Assembly: GCF_017068395.1 (NCBI RefSeq)
Contig: NZ_CP070619.1
Span: 4,154,001 to 4,218,000, forward strand
From: Rhodococcus pseudokoreensis
GTDB lineage: Bacteria; Actinomycetota; Actinomycetes; Mycobacteriales; Mycobacteriaceae
DNA length: 64,000 nt
Direction: 5' to 3'
Shown here in pieces: positions 1 to 9,223 of the stretch (within the stretch, counting starts at the first letter, position 1; each line of letters starts with the position of its first letter). The translations under genes were made by a program, and so were the position numbers. The notes beneath the pieces were generated by a model. That model was not told the origin of the DNA. It was given only the letters and a program-made list of their open reading frames with translations, and searched no databases.

Positions 1-1377
1 CTCCGCCGCGGCGATCTCACGGGAGTACGCGGCTTCGACACCGCCTTCCACCGGAAGGTCACCCCACTCGGCGCTCGGCCAAGCCAATCGGAGACAGAGC
101 CCGTCGGTCTGCGCGGTCGCCGACACCGCCATTCCGTACGCCTTGCGCACCTGAATCGTGACGACCGGGACCTCGGCTTCGACCAGCGACTGGATCGCTC
201 GCATGCCCCAGCGGACCACACTGCCGCGTTCAGCGTCGGGTCCGACCATGAACCCCGGCACGTCGACGAAGTAGATGACGGGGAGGTGGAAGGTCGAGCA
301 GATGTCCACGAAACGGATCTGCTTCTCCGCTGCCGCAGCATCCAGGGCACCGCCCAGGTGCATCGGATTGCTCGAGATGATGCCGACGGGGGTACCGTCC
401 ATCCGCGCGTACCCGGTGACGATGCCCTTGCCCCAGCCTCCGCCGACCTCGAAGAATGATTCCCGGTCGACGATGGCCTCGATCATTTTCTGCGCCTTGT
501 ACGGCCGCCGCCGGTTCTCCGGGATGATCGTCAGCAGTTCGTCGGCGCGTCGGGTGACCGGATCGGAGCGGTCTCCGCGGGGAGGCAGTTCCCAGACGTT
601 CTGCGGCATGTAGCTCAGGAATTTCTGCATCTGCGCAATGGCGTCGGCTTCGTCCTCGGCGAGGTTGTCGATACCACCGGAGATGCCGGTGTGCACGGCC
701 GACCCGCCCAGCTCGGACTTGCTGAGGTCCTTGCCGAGTGCGCGTTTCACCAGCGGGGGACCGCCTGCGAACATCGCCGAGTCGCGGGTCATGACGCTGA
801 AGTGACTCAGCACGGTACGTCCTGCGGTGCCTCCCGCCGACGTGCCGCTGACCATGGTCATCACCGGCACCTCGGCCAGCAGTTCGAAGGATCTCCGCCA
901 GCTCAGGGAGGACACCAGGTACGAGTGCCCCTTGTCGGCCTGCGCGGCGATGTCACCGCCGATGCCCTCCATGAACAACACCAGCGGAATCCGGAGTTCG
1001 TGTGCGAGGTCCTCGACGAAGCCGCCCATTCCGCCTTTCATGCGGTCGAGGTACGTCTGGGGAGCGCCGGCTCGAACCGTGAAGTCCTCACCACCCAGCG
1101 ACACCGTACGGCCGCCGAATTGCGCCAGCCCACAGACATAGCTGGACGGGATCTTTCCCACCACTTCTCCGGTCGCCGAGTGCTCCTCGAATGCCGTGTA
1201 CTCGCCGACTTCGTAGAACTCGGTGGCAGCATGCTCGATCCGCTCCCGGATCGTGAGGCGGCCCTGCTCGTGTTGCCGATCGATTCGACGCTTGCCGCCC
1301 AGCTCGCGCGACAATTCGCGGCGACGCTTCAGCTCGGCCAGCGCTCCCTCCCAGTTGAATCCGCTCATGTCGGTCAC
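1..1377 (-). CDS. Acyl-CoA carboxylase carboxyltransferase (beta) subunit, C-terminus cut by window edge
   Basis: The frame stays open from a GTG at 1377 to base 1 (459 codons), so the C-terminus lies outside the window. It reads as a biotin-dependent acyl-CoA carboxylase carboxyltransferase. The N-terminal half has the crotonase-like carboxyl-donor features (GTSAGGTAGRTVLSHF, GGPPLVKRALG) and the second half has the acyl-CoA-binding features (GGWGKGIVTGYARMDG, NPMHLGGALD, FVDVPGFMVG). The GTG start gives a GTGA overlap with the stop of the acyl-CoA synthetase gene upstream; an ATG three codons later (1368) is an alternative. This family carboxylates CoA thioesters with a biotinylated alpha subunit, which is not visible here and may lie further left. 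Subunit identity is solid; the substrate (acetyl-, propionyl-, methylcrotonyl- or another CoA ester) cannot be told. Confidence 0.88.
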   Translation of the reverse strand, partial: MTDMSGFNWEGALAELKRRRELSRELGGKRRIDRQHEQGRLTIRERIEHAATEFYEVGEYTAFEEHSATGEVVGKIPSSYVCGLAQFGGRTVSLGGEDFTVRAGAPQTYLDRMKGGMGGFVEDLAHELRIPLVLFMEGIGGDIAAQADKGHSYLVSSLSWRRSFELLAEVPVMTMVSGTSAGGTAGRTVLSHFSVMTRDSAMFAGGPPLVKRALGKDLSKSELGGSAVHTGISGGIDNLAEDEADAIAQMQKFLSYMPQNVWELPPRGDRSDPVTRRADELLTIIPENRRRPYKAQKMIEAIVDRESFFEVGGGWGKGIVTGYARMDGTPVGIISSNPMHLGGALDAAAAEKQIRFVDICSTFHLPVIYFVDVPGFMVGPDAERGSVVRWGMRAIQSLVEAEVPVVTIQVRKAYGMAVSATAQTDGLCLRLAWPSAEWGDLPVEGGVEAAYSREIAAAE

Positions 1378-2984
1378 TTCCCGCCTGTTGTGGCTGGACT
1401 CTGGCCCAGCCTGTCGAATATTCCGACCCCGCTGACAGCCGTGGAGAGGCGATGCTTTTGGATCACGCCGGTCCCCGGGCTGCGCACGAACACGGTTGCG
1501 TCGACCTGTTCGACGAATCGCGGTACCGCGTATCGCGGCAGCCGCTGTTCGCAGTGGTCGAAGAAGCCCGACACGTCGAATGCCGCGCCGTCCTCACATG
1601 CGACGAGCGCCTTGATCTCGTCTTCTCCACCCAACTGGTCCACGACACCGATCGCGGCGACATCGGCAACACCGGGTGCCTGCCGAAGGACGGCTTCCAG
1701 TTCGTAGGCCGAGATGTTCTCGCCGCGTCGGCGGAGCGAGTCGGTCATCCTGCCCTTGAAGAACAGGTAGCCGTCCTCGTCGAGGAATCCCAGGTCGCCG
1801 GTGTGGTGCCACAGGTTTCGCCATGCCTTCACCGTCGCGTCCGGCCGTCGCCAATAGCCCGACAACGTCATGTTGGGAAACAGCGGACGATGGCAGATCT
1901 CCCCTGTCTCACCGGGAGGCAATCGACGGCCGTCCGGTGCGAGAATCGTCACCTCGAACGCATCGCACGCGACGCCCGCGCTGCCGCGCCGGTGAACGTC
2001 GAGGGTCTCGTGCGTGACGCCGTCGGCCTCGGTCTGGCCGTACATGCTGAGCACGGGAATCCCCAGGCGATCTTCGTAGAACTCGTAGACCTCCGGCGGT
2101 ATCGGCGCTCCGAAGACCCGCGTCAACGGGATCTCCTCGAGCGGCGGGGGCTCGACCGTCGCCACCGCGGCCAGCATCGCGCCGACCGCGATCGTCCAAT
2201 TGCACCCGTACGACCGGACGTCGGGCCAGAACTTACGCACGCTGAACCTGGGTGGGATGAACAGCGCTGCTTCGGATTCCACGACGGCGGGGAACACGAT
2301 ATGCGCGTCGACGTGGAAGAAGGGCAACGCGAAGTACCCGATGTCGCCGGCGTTCAATCCGGTCATCCGGCGGATGCTCTGCGCGTGGTTGGCGAAGTAG
2401 CCCAGCGGCAGCATCACTCCCTTCGACGGACCCGTCGTGCCCGACGTGTACAGAATGGTGGCCAGCAGGTCGCCGGGCAGACTCGCCTCGACACGATCGA
2501 GTTCCGCGCGATCGACACTGTCAGCCGGTGTAAGCGGATCGGTGGCTTCATGAATCGGTACACCGGTCGAGTGCGCGGCGACCTCGTCCCGAAACTCCTC
2601 GTCGGTGAGGATGAGCATCGGATCACTGTCGGTCAGGACGTGGTGGAGCATCGAGCCCTTCAGCTCGAAGTTCACCGATACTTCGACCGCCCCGATCCAG
2701 TACAACCCGTATTGCCAGGTCAAGCGGTGCACAGAGTTGCGGCCGACAATCGCGACTCGATCACCTGCGCGCACTCCGAACCGGGTGAGCAGGTCCGATG
2801 CACACTGCCGAGCCCGCGCTGCGAACTCCGCCACGGTGACCGTGCCGTCCGCCGTGATCAGCAGTGCGGCGGATGGCGAGACTGTCTCGGACCGCGTGAG
2901 TACTTCGACCGGGCTGCGACGGAGGTAGTCGACCGCCGGGCCCGGGTGGCCGGCCGCATGAGCCGGGTGATGACCGGTGCCCAT
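1374..2984 (-). CDS. AMP-forming acyl-CoA synthetase/ligase
   Basis: This is a 536-residue ANL-superfamily adenylating enzyme. The P-loop-like motif YTSGTTGPSKGVMLP is near residue 180, followed by YGQTEADGVTHE, the HTGDLGFLDEDGYLFFKGR hinge motif and RRRGENISAYELEAVL near the C-terminus. Family role: ATP-dependent activation of a carboxylic acid to its CoA ester through an acyl-adenylate. A longer open frame exists to 3194, but ATG 2984 shares its A with the TGA of the upstream gene (TGATG), the coupling typical of this cluster. It lies between the carboxyltransferase and the GMC-oxidoreductase pair, suggesting it activates the acid produced by the pathway before carboxylation. The sequence does not reveal the acid. 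The final lysine-bearing segment (GVIQKHRL) is present. Confidence 0.9.
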   Translation of the reverse strand: MGTGHHPAHAAGHPGPAVDYLRRSPVEVLTRSETVSPSAALLITADGTVTVAEFAARARQCASDLLTRFGVRAGDRVAIVGRNSVHRLTWQYGLYWIGAVEVSVNFELKGSMLHHVLTDSDPMLILTDEEFRDEVAAHSTGVPIHEATDPLTPADSVDRAELDRVEASLPGDLLATILYTSGTTGPSKGVMLPLGYFANHAQSIRRMTGLNAGDIGYFALPFFHVDAHIVFPAVVESEAALFIPPRFSVRKFWPDVRSYGCNWTIAVGAMLAAVATVEPPPLEEIPLTRVFGAPIPPEVYEFYEDRLGIPVLSMYGQTEADGVTHETLDVHRRGSAGVACDAFEVTILAPDGRRLPPGETGEICHRPLFPNMTLSGYWRRPDATVKAWRNLWHHTGDLGFLDEDGYLFFKGRMTDSLRRRGENISAYELEAVLRQAPGVADVAAIGVVDQLGGEDEIKALVACEDGAAFDVSGFFDHCEQRLPRYAVPRFVEQVDATVFVRSPGTGVIQKHRLSTAVSGVGIFDRLGQSPATTGGK

Positions 2985-3430
2985 CAACGGTCCCTTCCAG
3001 GAGTCGGGACGTACGTTGCGCCGCGCGCGATGACCGGGGCCAGCAACTCGTCGGTGACAAGTTGATCCGGGTCCGCATTCGCCACCGGAACTCGATCCTG
3101 TCCCGGGTATCCGATTGCGGTTCTGACGTCTCTCGACATGTAGTACGTACACAGGAGCAGCATGAATGCGCCCTCGACGACGTCCTGCGGCCATGTTGCC
3201 ACGGTCTCGACCGTCACCTCCGGCGCCTGAGACGCCAGCACTGCGATCTCTCGGAATGCCGACGCCAGTTCATCGTTCGCGGCCAGACCGCGACCGAGCA
3301 GCGGAACGTAGTCGGGGAGCTCGGTCATCCGCGGCGATCGGGCCGTGCCGGGAAACCACAAGTCGGCGAGCCGGTCGGCACCTGAGCGTTCCTGATCGGT
3401 GAATGGTGATGTCGTCAATGGTGTCGTCAT
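2984..3430 (-). CDS. Small partner protein of the GMC oxidoreductase (gluconate-2-dehydrogenase subunit-3-like?)
   Basis: This 148-residue protein has an acidic N-terminus (FTDQERSGADRLADLWFPG) followed by a helical region with ELPDYVPLLGRGL. The layout resembles the small subunit (subunit 3 type) that accompanies membrane or soluble GMC dehydrogenases. No signal peptide or Tat motif is visible, unlike many such subunits. The gene overlaps the GMC oxidoreductase by four bases (ATGA at 3427-3430) and the acyl-CoA synthetase by one, so the three are almost certainly co-translated. Function as a partner or chaperone of the oxidoreductase is inference from position and weak similarity; it is otherwise a hypothetical protein. 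Confidence 0.75.
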   Translation of the reverse strand: MTTPLTTSPFTDQERSGADRLADLWFPGTARSPRMTELPDYVPLLGRGLAANDELASAFREIAVLASQAPEVTVETVATWPQDVVEGAFMLLLCTYYMSRDVRTAIGYPGQDRVPVANADPDQLVTDELLAPVIARGATYVPTPGRDR

Positions 3431-5070
3431 AGCGGAATCCTTTGCTCGGCTGCGTTCTCGACCAGATGCTCGGCTCCGCGCAGCGCGAAGGCGGCGATCG
3501 TCGAAGTCGGGTTCACGGCCGATGACGTCGCGAACACGCTGCCGTCGAAGATGTACAGATTGGGAACGTCATGGGACTGTCCGTACCCGTTCACCACTGA
3601 CGTCGCCGGGTCGTCGCCGCACCGCGCGGTGCCGAGCAGATGCCAGCCCACCTCCGGCATGTAATCGACGCGGTGGGTGAAGACCGCACCCGATTCGAGG
3701 TGGACCTCGGTCAGCCGGTCGATATGCCAATCCAGCGCACGAGCGCTCTCCTCGGACATCTTGTAGCGAAGCTTCGGCGCAGGTATGCCGTCGCTGTCGA
3801 CGAGGTCCGGGTCGAGTGTCACGGTGTTGTCGAATTCGGGAAGGTCCTCGATCTGTGCCACCCACTCGAACGCCCGGCCGGTGAACCGTTCGGCGAACTC
3901 CTGACCCGTCATACCGCTGCGTTCCGACAACGGCAGGCTGTAGATGCGCTGGATCAGCTCGGCCGGCCCAGGAATACCCGCGATCGTCCACTTGGAGCCA
4001 CGCCGGAACCCGCGGGTGGTGTCGGTCTCGGCGAACTGCATCGACCAGATCGGCTGGCCGATCGGCCCCAGCCAGCTCTGCAGGTCGTCCTCGTAGCAGC
4101 CGAGCACCGTCGCGGTCGGATGCATCATCAGGTTGTGCCCGACGTAGCCCGACGAATTCGCCAGCCCATCGGGGAAGCGCGACGACGTGGAGAGCTGCAG
4201 CAGTCGGGGTGTCCCGACACCGTTCGCGCAGACGACGACCAGTGGCGCCGACGTGTGGTGCTCTGCACCGTCTCGATCGATCCACGTCGCCCCCGTGGCC
4301 AGGCCCTGCTGTGACACCGTGATCTCACGGACCCGCGCCCCGGTGGTCAATTGCACCCCGGCCGCAAGTGCGGCAGGCCACATCGAGACGTCGAACGACG
4401 ACTTGGCGCCCTCGGGGCACCCGGCCACACACGTCGCCCACCGCGAACACGCAGGTCGGCTACCGTCGGCCTGCGACAAGATCGCATGTGTACCGGGCCA
4501 CCACTGATATCCGAGCTTGTTCATGCCCCGGGCCGCGATCCGGCCGATTCGGCCGATCGGCAGTGCGGGTTGTGGCGGCGCCGCGCCCGGTGGATACGCC
4601 GTATTGCCCCCGAGACCCGATACGCCGAGCATCTCATCGATCATCTCGTAGTACGGCTGCAAATCCTCGTAGGTGAGAGGCCAGTCCCCGGCCACACCAT
4701 CCAGGGATTTCACGCGGAAGTCCGAGGGGATCATTCGGGGCCATTCGGCACCGAACATGACCGTACTACCACCGACTCCGTTGAACATGAAGGTATGAAT
4801 GTCGGAATCGCTGTCGTTGACCGGATAGTCGCTGGGCCCGCGCCGGACGTTCGGATTCGGGTTCCAGGGGCCGGCCTGGATGAGCTCGCGCTCGAGCTTG
4901 GTGCTGGGATAGTCGGCCACATTGGGCCAGTCGCCCTGTTCCAATACTCGGACGCGATAGCCACTTTCTGCCATAACGCGCGCGGCGACTACTCCCGAGG
5001 GACCGGCACCGATGACCAGCGCGTCCAGATCGTCGGGTGCCTGATGACGAGCCGAGGCAGAGTTACTCAT
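3427..5070 (-). CDS. GMC-family FAD-dependent oxidoreductase
   Basis: The product is 547 residues. The N-terminal Rossmann FAD-binding motif ALVIGAGPSG spans about residues 17-26, followed by an acidic ribose-binding region (VRVLEQGDW). The C-terminal GMC signature GWHLLGTARCGDDPATSVV leads into NLYIFDGSVFATSSAVNPT, with the conserved active-site His and Asn. Family members oxidise alcohols, sugars or sterols to the carbonyl, passing electrons to oxygen or an acceptor. A short cysteine-containing segment (CSRWATCVAGCPEGAKSS) matches the type seen in dehydrogenase-class GMC enzymes. SD-like GGAGAAG lies about 10 bases before ATG. It is coupled by ATGA to the small protein downstream. It probably catalyses the first alcohol oxidation in the cluster; the substrate is unknown. 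Confidence 0.9.
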   Translation of the reverse strand: MSNSASARHQAPDDLDALVIGAGPSGVVAARVMAESGYRVRVLEQGDWPNVADYPSTKLERELIQAGPWNPNPNVRRGPSDYPVNDSDSDIHTFMFNGVGGSTVMFGAEWPRMIPSDFRVKSLDGVAGDWPLTYEDLQPYYEMIDEMLGVSGLGGNTAYPPGAAPPQPALPIGRIGRIAARGMNKLGYQWWPGTHAILSQADGSRPACSRWATCVAGCPEGAKSSFDVSMWPAALAAGVQLTTGARVREITVSQQGLATGATWIDRDGAEHHTSAPLVVVCANGVGTPRLLQLSTSSRFPDGLANSSGYVGHNLMMHPTATVLGCYEDDLQSWLGPIGQPIWSMQFAETDTTRGFRRGSKWTIAGIPGPAELIQRIYSLPLSERSGMTGQEFAERFTGRAFEWVAQIEDLPEFDNTVTLDPDLVDSDGIPAPKLRYKMSEESARALDWHIDRLTEVHLESGAVFTHRVDYMPEVGWHLLGTARCGDDPATSVVNGYGQSHDVPNLYIFDGSVFATSSAVNPTSTIAAFALRGAEHLVENAAEQRIPL

Positions 5071-5163
5071 ATCAATGTCTTCTCCGGTGTAGACGGTGGA
5101 TTGGGGTAGACGGTGGATCGGGGGTGGATGTGCCGGGTCCTTCGCTTCGGATCTGCCGACGGG

Positions 5164-6330
5164 CTACTCGGCTCGTTCGACCGCCTTCGGGCCGGCCACG
5201 TCGACGACGTAGGGTGCTGCGCCGTCCCAGTACGTATCGGAGTAGGCGGTCAGGTACTTGTCCGGATCGAAAGCCGTTTCCGGAGAATGGACTCCAACGG
5301 GTACATCGGACAGCACGAGCACACCCACAACGGCCGGACGTGCAGTCTCCAGGCTCATCGAACCGTCGACCGGGCCACCGGGCAGAACCACGATGCCGGA
5401 CTGAGCGCCACCCTTGTCACCGGTCGCTGCGACGCCGACGAAGGCCTTGATCGGATTCCCGACGCGTTCGGTCACCAGCTTCTCCGGATGCGCGCGCAGA
5501 TCTGCCGCGATCGCCCCGAGCGCCTCGGCCTCACTCAGCTCACCGGCACCGACCTGATCGAGGTACGGAAGCAACAAGCGGTCGGCACCTTCTTCGATGG
5601 TTCCGATGTTGATGCAATCCCGCGAAGCGACGGTGTGCGGGAGCGTCACCGGCTCGGGGTGACCGATGACCCGGTACAGCCCGGTTTCGCCGTCCGAGGT
5701 GGTGACTCGGTATGCCGCCCGCCATGCCGGTTCGTACGCGGCAGCCCCATTGCGCCACACCGGGATGTCCGCCGCCGCCTGGGCGATCAAATGGGTGAAA
5801 GCCGCGCGGCCCCCCTCGAACGCAGAAGCCATGGAATTGGCGAACTCAGTGGCCTCCTCGAGGTCCTTCCCGTCGCCGGGACGGCCCCAGAAGGTGGTGA
5901 GCAGGTCGATCGAGTCCAAATGGCGCGCCGCCACGACGGCGAGCAGATTGCTCATACCGGGGCTGATACCCAACCCGACCACCGCCCGCACACCGGCGTT
6001 GCGCGCTGCTTCGTCCCGCTTCAGAAGTTCGATCGTCGGCGCCGGGTCGTCACAGACGTCGATGTAGTCGACGCCGCACTCGATCGCGGCATCGAGCACG
6101 ACGGTTCCCCAGCGATCGAACGGGCCGGAAGTGTTCACTACCACCTGTGCGCCACGCACTGCTCGGCGCAGGGATTCGCCGTCGGCGAGGTCCAGTTCGA
6201 CGAACTCGAACGAGCTGTCCCGAGGCTTGTTCCGGTCCGCGATGATGATATTCGCGTCGCTCACCTTGGCGAGTTCGCTGACGACCCGGGCGCCCACTCG
6301 GCCCGCGCCTCCGATGACTACAACGTTCAT
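5164..6330 (-). CDS. Saccharopine dehydrogenase-like NAD(P)-binding oxidoreductase
   Basis: This 388-residue protein opens directly with a Rossmann motif (MNVVVIGGAGRVGARVV) and has the typical continuation VVNTSGPFDRWGTVVLDAAIECGVDYIDVCDD of the saccharopine-dehydrogenase/trans-acting enoyl reductase group. The ATG at 6330 is chosen because AGGAG sits seven bases upstream and the Rossmann strand starts immediately; a start at 6390 would add an unrelated leader. The C-terminal half (GLYRVIGHPEPVTLPHT) is of the catalytic/dimerisation type. Family members reduce or oxidise amino-acid-derived imines or carbonyl groups. It has its own upstream region (6331-6570) with a dyad operator candidate. 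Substrate unknown; a role on an amino or imino intermediate would fit the nearby permease and imine reductase. Confidence 0.82.
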   Translation of the reverse strand: MNVVVIGGAGRVGARVVSELAKVSDANIIIADRNKPRDSSFEFVELDLADGESLRRAVRGAQVVVNTSGPFDRWGTVVLDAAIECGVDYIDVCDDPAPTIELLKRDEAARNAGVRAVVGLGISPGMSNLLAVVAARHLDSIDLLTTFWGRPGDGKDLEEATEFANSMASAFEGGRAAFTHLIAQAAADIPVWRNGAAAYEPAWRAAYRVTTSDGETGLYRVIGHPEPVTLPHTVASRDCINIGTIEEGADRLLLPYLDQVGAGELSEAEALGAIAADLRAHPEKLVTERVGNPIKAFVGVAATGDKGGAQSGIVVLPGGPVDGSMSLETARPAVVGVLVLSDVPVGVHSPETAFDPDKYLTAYSDTYWDGAAPYVVDVAGPKAVERAE

Positions 6331-6425
6331 TCTCACTCCTTGACTGTGTGTTGGTGGTGTCGAAATCTGTGTGCCGCAACCCATCGCCATGCGGACAGCC
6401 AGCTCGCAAGTTCATGCCTCTGGTC

Positions 6426-6446
6426 CCTGAATAATCGATATTCAGG
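6426..6446. promoter_or_regulatory. Perfect dyad upstream of the saccharopine-dehydrogenase-like gene (operator candidate)
   Basis: CCTGAATA and TATTCAGG form a perfect 8-bp inverted repeat around a 5-base centre. It is about 95 bases upstream of the ATG at 6330 in a 240-base gap, and is AT-rich against a GC-rich background. The cluster's PucR-type regulator gene ends just upstream (6571). A regulatory role is inference; the repeat itself is seen directly. Confidence 0.5.
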
Positions 6447-6570
6447 AAACTAGCGCCGCAGTGCCCTTGATTTCAAGACCTCCGGATCCAAATATGTCGA
6501 TCCGTATAAAGATTGGTGCACTCTGCCCCACACGCCCGACCCGGCCGCATCATTTTGTCGCCCTGAGCGA

Positions 6571-7800
6571 TCAGGTCGACGCGCGCAATTTCAGCAACTG
6601 CAACGCCGCCGCCACACTCACCGAGTTCTGATTGAGCGGCTGCGGCAACAGTTCATCGACCCGCGCGAGCCGCCGGTCGATCGTATTGCGGTGGGTAAAC
6701 AGCTTCTGGGCGGTACTCGACCGGTTGAACCGCTCGCCAATGTAGGTCGAGACCGTGTCCATCAAGAGAGGGTCGGTATCGACGAGGTCTCCCAATATGT
6801 CCTTGACGAACTGGTCTGCTTGAGCGACATCTGCTGTGAGCAGGTCGACGAGTTGGACATCCTCGTACCGGACCACGGACAGCCTCGACCGCAATCGAGT
6901 CAATAGCCGTTGTGCTGCAGCAGCTTCCATATGACTACGACGGAACCCTGCGACGTCGTCTCCTGGTCGGCCGAATGCGACGCGCACCGTGCCGGCGAGC
7001 CGACTCAGCTCGCACATCACGACCGACGGCGCCGGAACTTCTCGCGTCGGCATCCACAGCCACAACGCTGCGGTACTGGCGACGACGGTCAGCCTGGTCG
7101 TCACTCCGCAGGCTCGCATGGTCTGCTCGGCGGCTTGCTCCAGGTCCGCGGCCACATCCGAATCGGTCCACACGATCGCCGCCACATGGCGACCCGTCAG
7201 CGCATAGCCGAGTTGGGCTTCGGCGCGTGGCCGCACTATTCGAGATCCCTGCAGCAGTAACTCGACGGTTGCATAACGCTGCAGATGTGCACCGCCGGCG
7301 AGTTCGTTACGCACTTCGTCGACGTGCGCGGCGACGGCCTCGATCCAGTCGTCCGCGAACGTCGTCAACGAATTGGCCGAGACCTCGATCAATGCGCGCA
7401 ACTCCTTCAGATCCGACGTTTCAGAGAAGCACGCGTCCAACCACCAACGCCAGGTCGTGCGTTGTGTCGCCCGCCATGACGGCAACTCGTCCAGAACAAG
7501 GCCGCGCAATACTACGTCCCGCGCGTAGATCAAGGTCTCGGGACTTGCGTTGTTGGGGACTCGCCGGCCCGGGCTCTGGATGTTCGACCGTAGCCACCGC
7601 TTGAGATTGGCAGCGACGAGCCGGCGGTCCGTCTCTGCGAGAACCGGGTCCGCCGCGAACTCCCGATACTGCGGGTCCTGCAAGGATGCGGCGGCGAGCT
7701 CGTCCAGCACGCCGTCGCTCAGCGGCAACAGCTTCTCGGCGATATTTCTGATCAGCTCGCGGACCCGATCGGATGGCGCAGGCCACAGTTCGTTTTCCAC
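6571..7800 (-). CDS. PucR/CdaR-type transcriptional regulator (paralogue of 33141-34376)
   Basis: The 409-residue product ends in the PucR-type C-terminal helix-turn-helix (FTHRNTIDRRLARVDELL). This is the characteristic motif of regulators whose DNA-binding domain is C-terminal. The central part (AQLGYALTGRHVAAIVWTDSD, FGRPGDDVAGFRRSHMEAAAA) is the GGDEF-like ligand/oligomerisation region of this group. The GTG at 7800 is preferred because it follows the permease stop (7817) and gives a length almost equal to the 411-residue paralogue in this window; TTG 7809 is also possible and neither has a good SD. Its place inside the catabolic cluster suggests that it controls it, probably by sensing a pathway metabolite. 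That role is inferred. Confidence 0.85.
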   Translation of the reverse strand: MENELWPAPSDRVRELIRNIAEKLLPLSDGVLDELAAASLQDPQYREFAADPVLAETDRRLVAANLKRWLRSNIQSPGRRVPNNASPETLIYARDVVLRGLVLDELPSWRATQRTTWRWWLDACFSETSDLKELRALIEVSANSLTTFADDWIEAVAAHVDEVRNELAGGAHLQRYATVELLLQGSRIVRPRAEAQLGYALTGRHVAAIVWTDSDVAADLEQAAEQTMRACGVTTRLTVVASTAALWLWMPTREVPAPSVVMCELSRLAGTVRVAFGRPGDDVAGFRRSHMEAAAAQRLLTRLRSRLSVVRYEDVQLVDLLTADVAQADQFVKDILGDLVDTDPLLMDTVSTYIGERFNRSSTAQKLFTHRNTIDRRLARVDELLPQPLNQNSVSVAAALQLLKLRAST

Positions 7801-7816
7801 GGGGTTCAACGAGATT

Positions 7817-9223
7817 TCAGTGGATCTGCCGATGCCGGCCCCGGCAGATGGCGAAGATTCCGACAATGACGACGACGGCGGCGATCGCAACCCACACGGC
7901 GACATCACCCGGCGCCGGCGGCGGGTTGATGATTCCGTTGACAAACGACCACACCATGGCCGCGCCACCGAGGATGGTGGTCAACCACAGACCTGGGCGA
8001 ATCTCTTTCTCCCGAACCGTGATGACAATTGCCGCTACGCAGATCAGCACGTACGGAATGACCCACAGAAACACGAGGAGATTGGCATTGAGCAGGTAAG
8101 CCGCGCTGACACTGCCCGCCAGGAACGACAGGCCGACGTCGCAGAGGAAGCTGATGCCGACGACTATGACGATTGCGATGTGCGGCGTGTGGTGACGCGA
8201 GTGGATGCGTGTGAGCAGGGGAGGCAGGATCCCATCCTCCGCGAGCGTCATGAGGTACCGGGAGCCGTAGTTGACAAACCCGATGAGTGCAGCGAACGAT
8301 GCAAGCGCGAGAACGAGATCCGTGGCCGAACCGATCCACGGGCTGAGCCCGGCCTGTGCGGCGAGCGCGGCAGGCGCAGAGACTCCAGCAGCCAATTGCT
8401 CACTGGCGGATGCCAACCCCGGCGCCTGCAGGATCGTCGCGATGGGAAGGATGCCGCCCAAAATCACGGGAACCGACATGATGGCGACGGGAATATTCTT
8501 GCGCGGATTGCGAGTTTCCGTCGCCAACGCGGCGCAACTCTCGAAGGCGATGAGGAACGCCGCACCCACCGCGATACCTTGCAGGGTGTGACCGAAGCTG
8601 AAGCCGGAGTAGCTGAACTGCTCCGACCAATGCAGGCCGGTGTGCCGGGCGCTGGCGGCGGTGATCACGAGGACCAGCGGCAGCGCCAGAACGGCCAGTA
8701 CCACCGCGATGGTCACCGACGTATCGAGACCGCGGAACGCGATAGCTCCGGCCAGGCTGAGGACCAGGCCGAACACCACGATCTGCGGACCGAGATCCAA
8801 TGCCCAGGAGATGCCTCGGGCGCTCAGAAAACTCCCAATGAAGATGCCGCAGATCGAGGCGAACGCGGCCAGACCGACGATGAATCCGGCCAGCATCGCT
8901 GCGCCGGCGAGCCATTTGGCCCAGGTCCCGAAGACCTCGCCGACGTAGGAGTAGATCAGTCCTTTGGCAACGTATCTGCGGGCGAACACGATGATTGCGC
9001 GGCCGATGAAGATGACCGCAATCGTCGCCAAGAGCGACGATTGCCAACCGGTGATTCCCGCCGAACTGTACGTCACATAGGGAGCCAGAGCGATCGCGAC
9101 AGCCGGGAAGAACGACGCGAGAGACAGGGCAACCAGGGCCTTCAGACTCAGATGTCCGGATTCGAGGTGAGGCGACGAATCTGTCGTCTCGGCTTCGCGC
9201 CGAGTTGTCGAGGCGTCAGTCAT
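7817..9223 (-). CDS. APC-superfamily amino acid/amine permease
   Basis: This 468-residue integral membrane protein has about 12 hydrophobic segments. The first (LKALVALSLASFFPAVAIAL) and the VLALASFAALIGFVNYGSRYLMTLAEDGILPPLL region match the amino acid-polyamine-organocation family; FESCAALATETRNPRKNIP is the classic APC segment after TM6. ATG 9223 overlaps the aldehyde dehydrogenase stop by 8 bases and has AAGGA upstream. It presumably imports an amino acid or amine that the cluster degrades. Coupling to a gamma-aminobutyraldehyde-type dehydrogenase supports a nitrogen-containing substrate, but the sequence does not define specificity. Confidence 0.88.
   Translation of the reverse strand: MTDASTTRREAETTDSSPHLESGHLSLKALVALSLASFFPAVAIALAPYVTYSSAGITGWQSSLLATIAVIFIGRAIIVFARRYVAKGLIYSYVGEVFGTWAKWLAGAAMLAGFIVGLAAFASICGIFIGSFLSARGISWALDLGPQIVVFGLVLSLAGAIAFRGLDTSVTIAVVLAVLALPLVLVITAASARHTGLHWSEQFSYSGFSFGHTLQGIAVGAAFLIAFESCAALATETRNPRKNIPVAIMSVPVILGGILPIATILQAPGLASASEQLAAGVSAPAALAAQAGLSPWIGSATDLVLALASFAALIGFVNYGSRYLMTLAEDGILPPLLTRIHSRHHTPHIAIVIVVGISFLCDVGLSFLAGSVSAAYLLNANLLVFLWVIPYVLICVAAIVITVREKEIRPGLWLTTILGGAAMVWSFVNGIINPPPAPGDVAVWVAIAAVVVIVGIFAICRGRHRQIH

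Noticed and set aside
1452..3065. Open frame of 537 codons antisense to the acyl-CoA synthetase gene
   Set aside because: The minus strand carries a complete ligase with all motifs; the plus frame has no motif or SD.
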